Shown one piece after another: positions 1 through 5,650 of a stretch of 9,348 bases of DNA. The notes below the pieces were generated by a model. The model was not told the DNA's origin. It made no database searches and was given only the letters and a program-made list of their open reading frames with translations. The DNA is from Zoogloeaceae bacterium (GTDB lineage Bacteria; Pseudomonadota; Gammaproteobacteria; Burkholderiales; Rhodocyclaceae), in NCBI GenBank assembly GCA_031281985.1, contig JAITEO010000199.1:1-9348 (forward strand), read 5' to 3'. Every line of letters starts with the position of its first letter. Position 1 is the first letter of the stretch. The position numbers were made by a program, and so were the translations under genes.

Positions 1-561
1 ATCCTGTTGCTTGCTGATGACATGCTGGGCGACGTATTCCGGGGACATGTAGGCGGGCGTGCCGGTAAAGGCCATCGGATTGCCCTTGCTCTGGCCGACG
101 TGCGCGGCAATGCCGAAATCCATGACCTTGGGGCGTCCGCTCTCGTCGATCAGGATATTGCTGGGCTTCAAGTCGCGGTGGATGACGCCGTGTTCGTGCG
201 CGTGTCCGATGGCGTCCAGCACTTCCAGCATCAGGCTGGCGGCCTTGGCGGGCGGCAGCGCGCCGTGGCGGCGCAGCGACATGGCGAGGTTTTCGCCGGA
301 CACGTACTCGAACACCAGAAAAACATCGCCCTCTTCCTCCCCCGCCTCGAAGATGGTGACGATATTGGGATGCGCCAGCTTGCTGACCGCGCGCGCTTCT
401 TCCAGGAGAGAGGCGTTCTGCTGCGGATCCGGATGCGCGAAATGCAGGGTCTTGATGGCGACTTCGCGGGCAAGGTGCGGGTCGTAGGCCAGATACACCA
501 CGCTCTGCGAGCCGCGCCCCAGCTCACGCAAAATCTCGAAACGCCCGATGCTCTTGTTCAT
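1..561 (-). CDS. Ser/Thr protein kinase, N-terminal part (cut by window edge)
   Basis: Reading leftward from an ATG at 561 gives 187 codons open to the window edge. The protein begins with the kinase fold, with no extra N-terminal domain. Visible motifs: glycine-rich loop GRGSQSVVY (about residues 15-23), VAIK with the ATP-binding lysine at 37, a helix-C glutamate near 55, catalytic HRDLKPSN (128-135, Asp130), metal-binding DFG (148-150), and an activation segment with FTGTPAYMSPE where Thr166/Thr168 are candidate autophosphorylation sites. These are the hallmarks of bacterial Hanks-type (PknB-like) kinases, which phosphorylate proteins on Ser/Thr in the cytoplasm. The C-terminal lobe and any sensor, membrane or effector domain lie outside the window, so the signal and target are unknown. 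An AGGA lies four bases before the ATG and supports this start. The gene diverges from the HDOD pair across the repeat-rich intergenic region. Confidence 0.95.
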   Translation of the reverse strand, partial: MNKSIGRFEILRELGRGSQSVVYLAYDPHLAREVAIKTLHFAHPDPQQNASLLEEARAVSKLAHPNIVTIFEAGEEEGDVFLVFEYVSGENLAMSLRRHGALPPAKAASLMLEVLDAIGHAHEHGVIHRDLKPSNILIDESGRPKVMDFGIAAHVGQSKGNPMAFTGTPAYMSPEYVAQHVISKQQD

Positions 562-607
562 GTCATCCTGTAGACCAAACCGGCAAAAAGTAAAAAAACT
601 CCACTTG

Positions 608-622
608 AAACCCAACGCAAAA
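608..622 (+). repeat. AAACCCAACGCAAAA repeat, copy 1
   Basis: The 15-mer AAACCCAACGCAAAA here recurs exactly at 1193-1207, and its first ten bases recur at 711-720. The surroundings also match: CTCCACTT lies just before it (599-606, and again at 1167-1174), and CCA plus a CGGCCT-like stretch follow at both sites. In this copy CAACGCAA (613-620) pairs perfectly with TTGCGTTG (641-648), so the RNA or DNA could form a hairpin with a 20-base loop. The site lies about 50 bp upstream of the kinase start, in its promoter zone. The function is unknown. Confidence 0.6.
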
Positions 623-708
623 CCAGCGCGGCCTTTGGGGTTGCGTTGCCGGAAGTGAGAATGCGCCAATTCTTGCAGAAAAGGAGGCGCAAGGGGAGCG
701 TCAAGAAG

Positions 709-720
709 TAAAACCCAACG
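709..720 (+). repeat. TAAAACCCAACG repeat, copy 2 (left flank of mosaic)
   Basis: The 12-mer TAAAACCCAACG occurs here and exactly again at 1191-1202. The two copies bracket the densest part of the repeat mosaic, about 470 bp between them. This could be a target-site duplication around an inserted segment, or simply two regulatory or dispersed repeat copies. No transposase or terminal inverted repeats were seen immediately inside the flanks. Confidence 0.5.
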
Positions 721-849
721 GAGGCAATGAAAAGCGGAAGATGTCAAAGCGATATTTCCTCTGCCCTTGCCGGTTTCCCAAGGCATAGCCTGGGCGTATC
801 TGGGCGCGCGGCCTTGTCCTCCATTTTGAGAAAGGGGAGATTGAGGAGT

Positions 850-876
850 CATCCTGTCCATCCTGTTCATCCTGTC
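850..876 (+). repeat. Three tandem 9-bp units, CATCCTGT(C/T)
   Basis: The stretch is CATCCTGTC, CATCCTGTT, CATCCTGTC in direct tandem. A near-perfect inverted copy lies at 919-945, 42 bp further on. The unit resembles a short intergenic repeat that I recall being dispersed in many proteobacterial genomes. I cannot count copies elsewhere from this window. Confidence 0.85.
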
Positions 877-918
877 AAAATTGTTTTTTCTCCCGACAAG
901 GAGGGAAAGAAGAGATTC

Positions 919-945
919 GACAGGATGAACAGGATAAACAGGATG
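919..945 (-). repeat. Inverted copy of the 9-bp array
   Basis: On the plus strand this reads GACAGGATG, AACAGGATA, AACAGGATG. Its reverse complement matches the 850-876 array at 25 of 27 positions. Together the arms could fold into a long stem of about 27 bp with a 42-base loop, in either strand's transcript. The loop holds its own small imperfect palindrome, CTCCC-GACAAG-GAGGG. Confidence 0.85.
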
Positions 946-953
946 GTTTTCTT

Positions 954-970
954 CCCCCTTGACAAGGGGG
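954..970. repeat. C/G-rich palindrome CCCCCTT-GAC-AAGGGGG
   Basis: A perfect 7-bp inverted repeat with a 3-base centre. It closely resembles the palindrome at 1101-1122 and the loop palindrome around 889-905, so these look like variants of one family. No T-tract follows on the plus strand, so it does not look like a rho-independent terminator. Confidence 0.7.
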
Positions 971-1017
971 GACGGAGGGGAGTTTGCGGCGGCAGGAAAC
1001 AGGAGACAGATCTTTAC

Positions 1018-1032
1018 CGGCGCGCAGCGCCG
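1018..1032. repeat. Hairpin CGGCGC-GCA-GCGCCG
   Basis: A perfect 6-bp all-G/C inverted repeat with a 3-base loop, set between the C/G-rich palindrome at 954-970 and the heptamer array at 1044-1078. It is short enough to arise by chance in high-GC DNA, but its position inside the mosaic makes it worth recording. Confidence 0.5.
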
Positions 1033-1043
1033 CATGCTTCCTC

Positions 1044-1078
1044 TGATTCCTGACATCTGATTCCTGATTCCTGATTCC
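1044..1078 (+). repeat. Tandem heptamer array, TGATTCC x5
   Basis: Five head-to-tail 7-bp units: TGATTCC, TGACATC (degenerate), TGATTCC, TGATTCC, TGATTCC. The array is a short simple-sequence repeat whose copy number could vary by slippage. It lies about 190 bp upstream of the start at 1269. Confidence 0.8.
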
Positions 1079-1100
1079 TGCCCGCCAAACCCCTCCCCAG

Positions 1101-1122
1101 CCCTCCCCTTGTCAGGGGAGGG
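1101..1122. repeat. Strong hairpin CCCTCCCCT-TGTC-AGGGGAGGG
   Basis: A perfect 9-bp G/C-rich inverted repeat with a 4-base loop, the most stable small hairpin in the intergenic region. It is preceded by a partial C-rich copy (CCCCTCCCC, 1090-1098). The CCCTTGTCAGGGG core matches a repeat type that I recall as common between genes in environmental bacteria. It lacks a following T-run. If the right-hand gene's transcript started upstream of here, the hairpin would sit in its leader. Confidence 0.75.
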
Positions 1123-1192
1123 AGTATGGCGGCGCTTCGCCTGGAACGATCTATCGACATAGCATCCTCCACTTTTAATCGCACCCGAAATA

Positions 1193-1207
1193 AAACCCAA
1201 CGCAAAA
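1193..1207 (+). repeat. AAACCCAACGCAAAA repeat, copy 3
   Basis: Exact 15-base match to 608-622, with the matching CTCCACTT at 1167-1174 about 20 bp further upstream than in copy 1. It sits immediately upstream of the presumed promoter of the 1269 gene, while copy 1 sits in the kinase promoter zone. The pair therefore flanks the intergenic mosaic and each copy is close to a different divergent gene. Confidence 0.6.
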
Positions 1208-1232
1208 TCCATCCGGCCTGTGCGGTTTCGGT

Positions 1233-1238
1233 TAAAAT
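1233..1238 (+). promoter_or_regulatory. Possible -10 box (TAAAAT) for the HDOD pair
   Basis: TAAAAT lies 30 bases before the ATG at 1269, a fitting place for a -10 element with a short leader. No good -35 hexamer is present at the usual spacing, so this is a weak call. Confidence 0.3.
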
Positions 1239-1268
1239 TCAAGTCGTTTCGTCCTTTGGGTCTGCGTC

Positions 1269-1595
1269 ATGGCCGTTCGTCCGGTTTATCTTCCCCTTTT
1301 TTCGGTGCGCGCCGGAATGACGCTGGCGAGGCCCGCCATCATCAGCGAGCGTCAGGTCACGGCCTTGATGTTGCCGGCCGGGCATGAACTCACGGAAAGC
1401 AATCTCGCGCAATTGCGCGCGCACCACGCGCACTACCTTTGCATTGCCGAAGAGGATACGCGCGGCGAGGTGTTGCGCGCCCAGCATGTCGCCACGCAAA
1501 TCGCGCGCTTAGAAAAGATCTTCTGCAACGCCGACCTGGAACATCCCGAAACCCGTGCCTTCCATGAGGCCGTGCGCGCCTATCGTCTCGTCTGA
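1269..1595 (+). CDS. Small HDOD/HD-GYP-associated protein (stand-alone module)
   Basis: 108 residues, cytoplasmic, with no signal peptide or membrane segment. Residues about 10-58 follow a pattern I associate with the accessory segment fused to HD-GYP and related regulators: an L-x-x-x-AGM-x-LARP opening, then LPAGHELT, then L-x-x-LR and a short beta-like stretch (HYLCIAEED). The C-terminal half looks helical (residues 66-106) with no catalytic motif. The HDOD gene starts 27 bp downstream in the same direction, so the two are probably co-transcribed and may work together. A small A/T palindrome (GAAAAAA-TATC-TTTTTTC, 1594-1611) lies between them. The start was chosen as the first ATG; the ribosome site is weak and ATG 1317 is a poorer alternative because it would remove the motif. 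The biochemical role is unknown. Confidence 0.75.
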   Translation: MAVRPVYLPLFSVRAGMTLARPAIISERQVTALMLPAGHELTESNLAQLRAHHAHYLCIAEEDTRGEVLRAQHVATQIARLEKIFCNADLEHPETRAFHEAVRAYRLV

Positions 1596-1622
1596 AAAAA
1601 TATCTTTTTTCGGGAAATCCGC

Positions 1623-2459
1623 ATGCCGCTCAACCTCAAACTCACCGACCTGCCAGAAAGCATCACTCGGCTGCCCGCGTTTCCCCGCATCATCAGCGAA
1701 CTGCTCGCCGATCTCGATGACGAAAACTCCAGCATGCTCACCCTGGCGCGGCACGTGGAGCGCGATCCCGTCGTGACCGGACGCATCCTTTCCGCCGCCA
1801 ACCGCATCCTGTACTACGAGGGCTGGCCGGAAGTGCGCGACATCTATACCGCGGTTTCCCTGATCGGCTTTACCCGCATCCGGGAAATCGTGCTGACCAC
1901 CAGCATGGTGAGCTTTTCCGGACACTGCCGCACCCGCTTTTCCTGGGAACACAGCCTTGCCGTCGGCATCAGCGCGCAGGAGTTGGCGCAGCGGGTGGAG
2001 GTCAATCCGCATGTCGCGCTGGTCGCTGGGCTGTTGCACGACGTGGGACAACTGTGGATGAGCTGTATCCATCCGCTGGAATTCCAGCAGGCGCGGCTCT
2101 TGGTGGAGGTGCACGGCAAGGAAATCTGCGCCGCCGAAAAGGAACTGTTCGGCTTCGATCACTGCACCATCGGCGCAATGATCGCTCGCCACTGGCGGCT
2201 GCCCGCGGATGTCGCCGCCGCCATCGGACACCATCACGCGCCCAGCGACGAGGCCGCCGCGCAAAAACTGGTGTCCATCACCCATGTGGCCGAACTCATC
2301 GCCAACGCGCTGGATCTGCCCAGCCGCAACGTCAACCGGGTGACGCGCCTCTCACCCGCCGCGCACAAGTGCTTGGGCGTGGATTGGAGCCAGGATTGCT
2401 CCGCCCTTTTCGGCGCCATCGAAGCCCGCTATCAATACGCCTCGGCGATTTTCGATTGA
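1623..2459 (+). CDS. HDOD-domain signal transduction protein
   Basis: 278 residues, soluble, essentially one HDOD domain with no receiver, GGDEF or EAL domain visible. It begins with the typical LPAFPRIISELLADLDDEN helix, then a region with RDPVVTGRILSAANR (47-61). The HD-like core follows: WEH (His110), LLHDVGQ (His139-Asp140), the E-x-x-x-FG-x-DH element (His180), WRLP and GHHH (202-205). Most metal-ligand-type histidines of the HD superfamily are therefore present. However, the GYP signature of cyclic-di-GMP phosphodiesterases is missing, and HDOD proteins generally act as signalling adaptors rather than proven hydrolases. Its partner is likely the 108-residue protein encoded just upstream. 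Upstream GGGA (1612-1615) is a weak ribosome site. The divergent Ser/Thr kinase is a possible functional neighbour, but this rests only on proximity. Confidence 0.9.
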   Translation: MPLNLKLTDLPESITRLPAFPRIISELLADLDDENSSMLTLARHVERDPVVTGRILSAANRILYYEGWPEVRDIYTAVSLIGFTRIREIVLTTSMVSFSGHCRTRFSWEHSLAVGISAQELAQRVEVNPHVALVAGLLHDVGQLWMSCIHPLEFQQARLLVEVHGKEICAAEKELFGFDHCTIGAMIARHWRLPADVAAAIGHHHAPSDEAAAQKLVSITHVAELIANALDLPSRNVNRVTRLSPAAHKCLGVDWSQDCSALFGAIEARYQYASAIFD

Positions 2460-2523
2460 CCGCGACTGACAACCTGTAACACTTCCCGTGTCCGCGCTTC
2501 TGTCTTCTCTTTCCTGAACCCCG

Positions 2524-2529
2524 TATAAT
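2524..2529 (+). promoter_or_regulatory. Probable -10 box (TATAAT) upstream of argS
   Basis: A perfect TATAAT sits 30 bases before the argS ATG in the 100-bp gap after the HDOD gene. The -35 region about 17 bases upstream (TGTCTT) is poor. No Shine-Dalgarno sequence precedes the argS start, which may fit a short, weakly structured leader. This is the only clear promoter signal before the run of plus-strand genes down to 8525. Confidence 0.5.
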
Positions 2530-2559
2530 CGCCGTCCTTTCCCTTACGCCCGATCGTCC

Positions 2560-4329
2560 ATGTCCCACCACGACCCGCGCACCGAACTCGCCACCCTGCT
2601 GCGCCACGCCCTCGCGAGCGTGGCGCCGGATGCCGCCGATACGCCCATCCTGCTGGAACGTCCGCGCGAGGCGCGTCATGGCGATTTCGCCAGCAACCTG
2701 GCCATGCAACTGGCGCGCGCCTTGAAGAAGAATCCGCGCGAACTGGCGGCGCGCCTGTTGGCGGAACTGCCGGTATCCTCCCTGGTGGCAAAGGCGGAAA
2801 TCGCGGGCGCGGGCTTTCTCAATTTCACGCTGGATGCCGCCGCCAAGACGGGCGTGGTTGCCGAAGTGCTGGCAACCGGCGCGCAGTACGGACGGCTGAC
2901 CTTGGGCGGCGGACAAAAGGTGCTCGTGGAATTCGTTTCCGCCAATCCGACCGGCCCCCTGCATGTCGGACACGGGCGCGGCGCAGCCTATGGGGCGTCC
3001 TTGTCCAGCCTGCTCGCCTTCGCCGGCTGGGACGTGACGCAGGAATACTATGTGAATGATGCTGGCCGGCAGATGGACATCCTCGCCGTTTCCACCTGGC
3101 TGCGTTATCTGGAACTATCGGGCGTCTCCGGCATCGACTTTCCGCCCAACGCCTATCAGGGCGACTATGTGCGGGTCATGGCGGAGCAGTTGCGCGCGAT
3201 GCGCGGCGCGCGTTATGCGCGCAACGCGGTGGAAGTCCTGGCGAATACGCCGGGGCTGCCCGATGCGGCACGCCAGGATGAGGCGGCAAAAACGCAGCGC
3301 GAACAACATCTGGATGCGCTCATCGCCAACGGCAAGAAGCTGTTGGGCGAGGACTGGAACGCCGTGCATCAGCACGTGCTGACCGAGCAACTCGCGGATG
3401 GGCGCGGCGATCTGGAAGAATTCGGCGTGCAGTTCGACGTCTGGTTTTCCGAAAAGGGACTGTTCGACACCGGGCTGGTGGCGCGCTGTGTAGACCGGCT
3501 GGAGAAGGCCGGGCACCTCTATCTCCAGGATGGCGCGAAGTGGTTCAAATCCACCGCCTTCGGCGACGAAAAGGATAGAGTCGTGCAGCGCGAAAACGGC
3601 ATCTACACCTATTTCGCCTCCGACATTGCCTACCACCTCAACAAGTACGAGCGCGGTTTCGAGAAGCTCATCAACATCTGGGGCGCGGATCATCACGGCT
3701 ACATCCCTCGCGTAAAAGGCGCGATTACGGCGCTGGGGCTGGACGCAAAGGCGCTCGAGGTGGCGCTGGTGCAGTTCGCGGTGCTCTATCGCGGCGGACA
3801 GAAGGTTTCCATGTCCACCCGTTCCGGCGAATTCGTCACCCTGCGCGAATTGCGCAACGAAGTGGGCAACGACGCCTGCCGCTTTTTCTATGTGCTCCGA
3901 AAGGCCGATCAACATCTGGATTTCGATCTCGATCTCGCCAGGAGCCAGACGAATGAAAATCCGGTGTATTACGTCCAGTATGCCCACGCCCGCATTGCCT
4001 CGGTGTTGCGGGAATGGGGCGGGGAAGCGGCGGCGCTTGTACACGCGCCCGTGGATAGACTCGTCGGCGAGCGCGAACTGGCGCTTGCCGGAAAACTCGC
4101 GGCTTTCCCGGAGATCATCGAATCCGCCGCGCAAGACCTCGCGCCGCATCCGATCGCCTTCTACCTGAAAGACCTGGCCGCCGAGTTCCACGCCTGGTAC
4201 AACGCCGAACGCATCCTGGTGCCGGACGAAGCCACGAAACTGGCGCGGCTGGCGCTGGCGGCGGCAACGCGGCAGGTGATCCGCAACGGCCTGCATCTAT
4301 TGGGCGTATCCTGCCCGGACAGCATGTAA
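2560..4329 (+). CDS. argS: Arginyl-tRNA synthetase
   Basis: 589 residues, full length for the bacterial enzyme. It charges tRNA-Arg with arginine using ATP in the cytoplasm. The N-terminal domain (about 1-115) resembles the ArgRS add-1 domain that contacts the tRNA D-loop. The class I signature SANPTGPLHVGHGRG has its HIGH-type motif at 135-138 (HVGH). IWGADHHGYIPRV (373-385) is a conserved catalytic-core segment. The KMSKS counterpart is the altered KVSMSTRSG (415-423), as expected since many ArgRS enzymes carry a degenerate version. The C-terminal helical domain with NPVYYVQYAHARI (467-479) and the LLGVSCP-x-x-M ending completes the anticodon-binding part. The gene is followed after 65 bp by the SPOR protein and then dsbA. 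Confidence 0.98.
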   Translation: MSHHDPRTELATLLRHALASVAPDAADTPILLERPREARHGDFASNLAMQLARALKKNPRELAARLLAELPVSSLVAKAEIAGAGFLNFTLDAAAKTGVVAEVLATGAQYGRLTLGGGQKVLVEFVSANPTGPLHVGHGRGAAYGASLSSLLAFAGWDVTQEYYVNDAGRQMDILAVSTWLRYLELSGVSGIDFPPNAYQGDYVRVMAEQLRAMRGARYARNAVEVLANTPGLPDAARQDEAAKTQREQHLDALIANGKKLLGEDWNAVHQHVLTEQLADGRGDLEEFGVQFDVWFSEKGLFDTGLVARCVDRLEKAGHLYLQDGAKWFKSTAFGDEKDRVVQRENGIYTYFASDIAYHLNKYERGFEKLINIWGADHHGYIPRVKGAITALGLDAKALEVALVQFAVLYRGGQKVSMSTRSGEFVTLRELRNEVGNDACRFFYVLRKADQHLDFDLDLARSQTNENPVYYVQYAHARIASVLREWGGEAAALVHAPVDRLVGERELALAGKLAAFPEIIESAAQDLAPHPIAFYLKDLAAEFHAWYNAERILVPDEATKLARLALAAATRQVIRNGLHLLGVSCPDSM

Positions 4330-4394
4330 GGCGGCGTCGAAAACCAGAGGGCCGCTCTTTTTGACGCACATTAACCAGGAGTTCTGATTCCATC

Positions 4395-4970
4395 ATGAAA
4401 GCAACACAACACACAGCAAGACATCCATCGCGGGGCGGCACTCTGGTGGGCATGTTCATCGGCCTGGTTCTGGGCGTGGTGATTGCCGCCGCCGTGGTCT
4501 GGTACACGAAGCGCATGGAAGCGCCCTTTACCGGCACCACGCCGCCTGCGCACACCGTCTCGCCCGGCCAGGGACAGCCGCCCGTGTCCCTGCCCGGCAA
4601 ACCCGGCGACGCCGCGCCGGAAACCCGCTTCCAGTTCTACGACATCCTGCCGGGAAGAACGGACCCCGTGCCGCAACCGCCGTCCGCCACCACCCCGCCC
4701 GCCGCGCCCTCCACATCCACCGCGCCCATGCCCGTGAAACAGCATTACCTGCAAGCGGGATCGTTCAGCGACCCGCAGGAAGCGGACAACCTCAAGGCAA
4801 CGCTGGCCATGAGGGGCATGGAAGCCCATGTGCAACAGGTCATGGTGGGCGGCAACACCTTCTTCCGCCTGCGCCTGGGGCCGTACAGCAAAATCGACGA
4901 TGCCAGCCGCGTCCGCGCCCAACTCGCGCAGCAAGGCGTGGAAGCCATGCTGATCAATACAGAGGAATAA
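4395..4970 (+). CDS. SPOR-domain inner-membrane protein (FtsN-like)
   Basis: 191 residues with three parts: a short basic cytoplasmic tail; one transmembrane helix at about 17-37 (the GMFIGLVLGVVIAAAVVWY stretch); and a periplasmic proline/threonine-rich linker (about 42-113) ending in a SPOR domain (about 115-189). The SPOR part shows YLQAGSF, a central LKATLAMRGMEAHV helix and FFRLRLGPY. SPOR domains bind denuded glycan strands at division septa, so a role in cell division or septal peptidoglycan is likely. The linker contains FYDILPGR, a motif I recall in betaproteobacterial proteins at this locus. FtsN identity is not proven: the protein is short and has no recognisable essential FtsN motif. 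AGGAG at 4377-4381 is 13 bases from the ATG, a slightly long spacing. Confidence 0.9.
   Translation: MKATQHTARHPSRGGTLVGMFIGLVLGVVIAAAVVWYTKRMEAPFTGTTPPAHTVSPGQGQPPVSLPGKPGDAAPETRFQFYDILPGRTDPVPQPPSATTPPAAPSTSTAPMPVKQHYLQAGSFSDPQEADNLKATLAMRGMEAHVQQVMVGGNTFFRLRLGPYSKIDDASRVRAQLAQQGVEAMLINTEE
4961..4966 (+). promoter_or_regulatory. Ribosome binding site of dsbA, inside the SPOR gene end
   Basis: AGAGGA overlaps the last codons of the SPOR gene, nine bases before the dsbA ATG at 4976. The stop codon and next start are only five bases apart. This supports both the dsbA start and co-translation with the SPOR gene. Confidence 0.6.
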
Positions 4971-4975
4971 AGCAT

Positions 4976-5617
4976 ATGCCCATCGATCGCCGCCACTTTC
5001 TTTCTTCTTCCGTCGCGTTGGCGCTGGGCGCCGCCACTCTGCCGGGCGTCCTGTTCGCCCAATCCGCCGCCGCCGCGCCCTATGAGCGTCTGCCGCGTCC
5101 GCTGCCCAAGGAAGGCGCGGGCAAGATTGCGGTGCTGGAGTTTTTCTCCTACGGTTGCGCCCATTGCAACGACTTTCATCCCATCATCAGCAAATGGGCT
5201 GCCCGCCAGCCCGCGCATGTCGTCTTCCGGCGCATTCCCGTCGCCTGGGACGCGTTCTGGGCCAACCTTGCCCGCCTCTATTACGCGCTGGAAATCAGCG
5301 GCGAACTCGCCAGCCTGGACAACAAGGTCTTCGACGCCCTGCACAAGCAGAGGTTGAAACTCTATACCGAAAAGACCATTCTCGACTGGTACGCCAAACA
5401 GGGCGGCAACCGGGAGCGGTTCGGCGAAATCATGAAATCCTTTTCCGTCGTGAGCAAGATCAACCAGGGCGAAAAACTGCGCCTGTCCGCAGAGGTGAAG
5501 AGCGTCCCCACCGTCATCGTCGACGGCGCCTACAAGATGCTGGGCGCAACCTACGAAGGACTGCTGGAAAATACCGACCGGCTGATTGCCCGGATCAAGG
5601 GACAGGAAAAATCGTAA
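4976..5617 (+). CDS. dsbA: DsbA-type thiol:disulfide oxidoreductase, Tat-type signal
   Basis: 213 residues, the usual DsbA length. It oxidises cysteine pairs in exported proteins in the periplasm. The N-terminus has DRRHFL (4-9), a twin-arginine motif, then a hydrophobic alanine-rich stretch and a likely A-x-A cleavage site near residues 30-35, so export through the Tat system rather than Sec is suggested. The mature protein has the thioredoxin fold: EFFSYGCAHC with active-site cysteines 61 and 64, a helical insertion (about 90-165), and the cis-proline loop SVPT (Pro178). The active site is CAHC instead of the classical CPHC of E. coli DsbA. Since dipeptide residues tune redox potential, this may shift its oxidising power. 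The gene lies five bases after the SPOR gene and 33 bp before waaG. Confidence 0.93.
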   Translation: MPIDRRHFLSSSVALALGAATLPGVLFAQSAAAAPYERLPRPLPKEGAGKIAVLEFFSYGCAHCNDFHPIISKWAARQPAHVVFRRIPVAWDAFWANLARLYYALEISGELASLDNKVFDALHKQRLKLYTEKTILDWYAKQGGNRERFGEIMKSFSVVSKINQGEKLRLSAEVKSVPTVIVDGAYKMLGATYEGLLENTDRLIARIKGQEKS

Positions 5618-5650
5618 GTTCCGCGCAGGCGCTCGCTTTCGGACTGCCGC

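Larger units (their letters stand above)
562..1268. other. Divergent intergenic region filled with short repeats; no convincing gene
   Basis: This stretch of about 700 bp lies between the start of the kinase (leftward) and the start of the small HDOD-associated gene (rightward), so it must hold both promoters. Instead of a gene it carries a series of repeat types, listed separately: AAACCCAACG copies, an inverted pair of 9-bp-unit arrays, a tandem heptamer, and several C/G-rich hairpins. Both flanking genes point outward, so the hairpins are not needed as terminators. The only open frame with a good ribosome site, 727-1053, encodes the translated repeats themselves and is rejected. No tRNA, transposase fragment or riboswitch was recognised. 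Confidence 0.8.

Noticed and set aside
7..573. A 188-codon plus-strand frame opposite the kinase
   Set aside because: It is the antisense shadow of a kinase with all canonical motifs; its own translation matches no family I recognise.
727..1053. A 108-codon plus-strand frame with a good GGAGG ribosome-like site before its ATG
   Set aside because: Its translation consists largely of the DNA repeats themselves (HPVHPVHPV, RMNRINRM, FPLDKGGRRG), has no recognisable domain, and spans the hairpin-forming arrays. A very short peptide at its start cannot be excluded.
850..1078. CRISPR array
   Set aside because: The repeat units are 7 and 9 bp with no spacers between them, and no cas genes are present.
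1594..1611. GAAAAAA-TATC-TTTTTTC palindrome as a terminator between the small gene and the HDOD gene
   Set aside because: The stem is almost entirely A/T and too weak for intrinsic termination, and the two genes look co-transcribed.
3115..4296. A 393-codon minus-strand frame opposite argS
   Set aside because: It is antisense to the conserved ArgRS catalytic and anticodon-binding regions and has no family match.
4346..4366. AGAG-GGCCG-CTCTTTTT after argS as a terminator
   Set aside because: The stem is only four base pairs and the T-run is short. The next gene follows closely in the same direction, so a real terminator is not supported.
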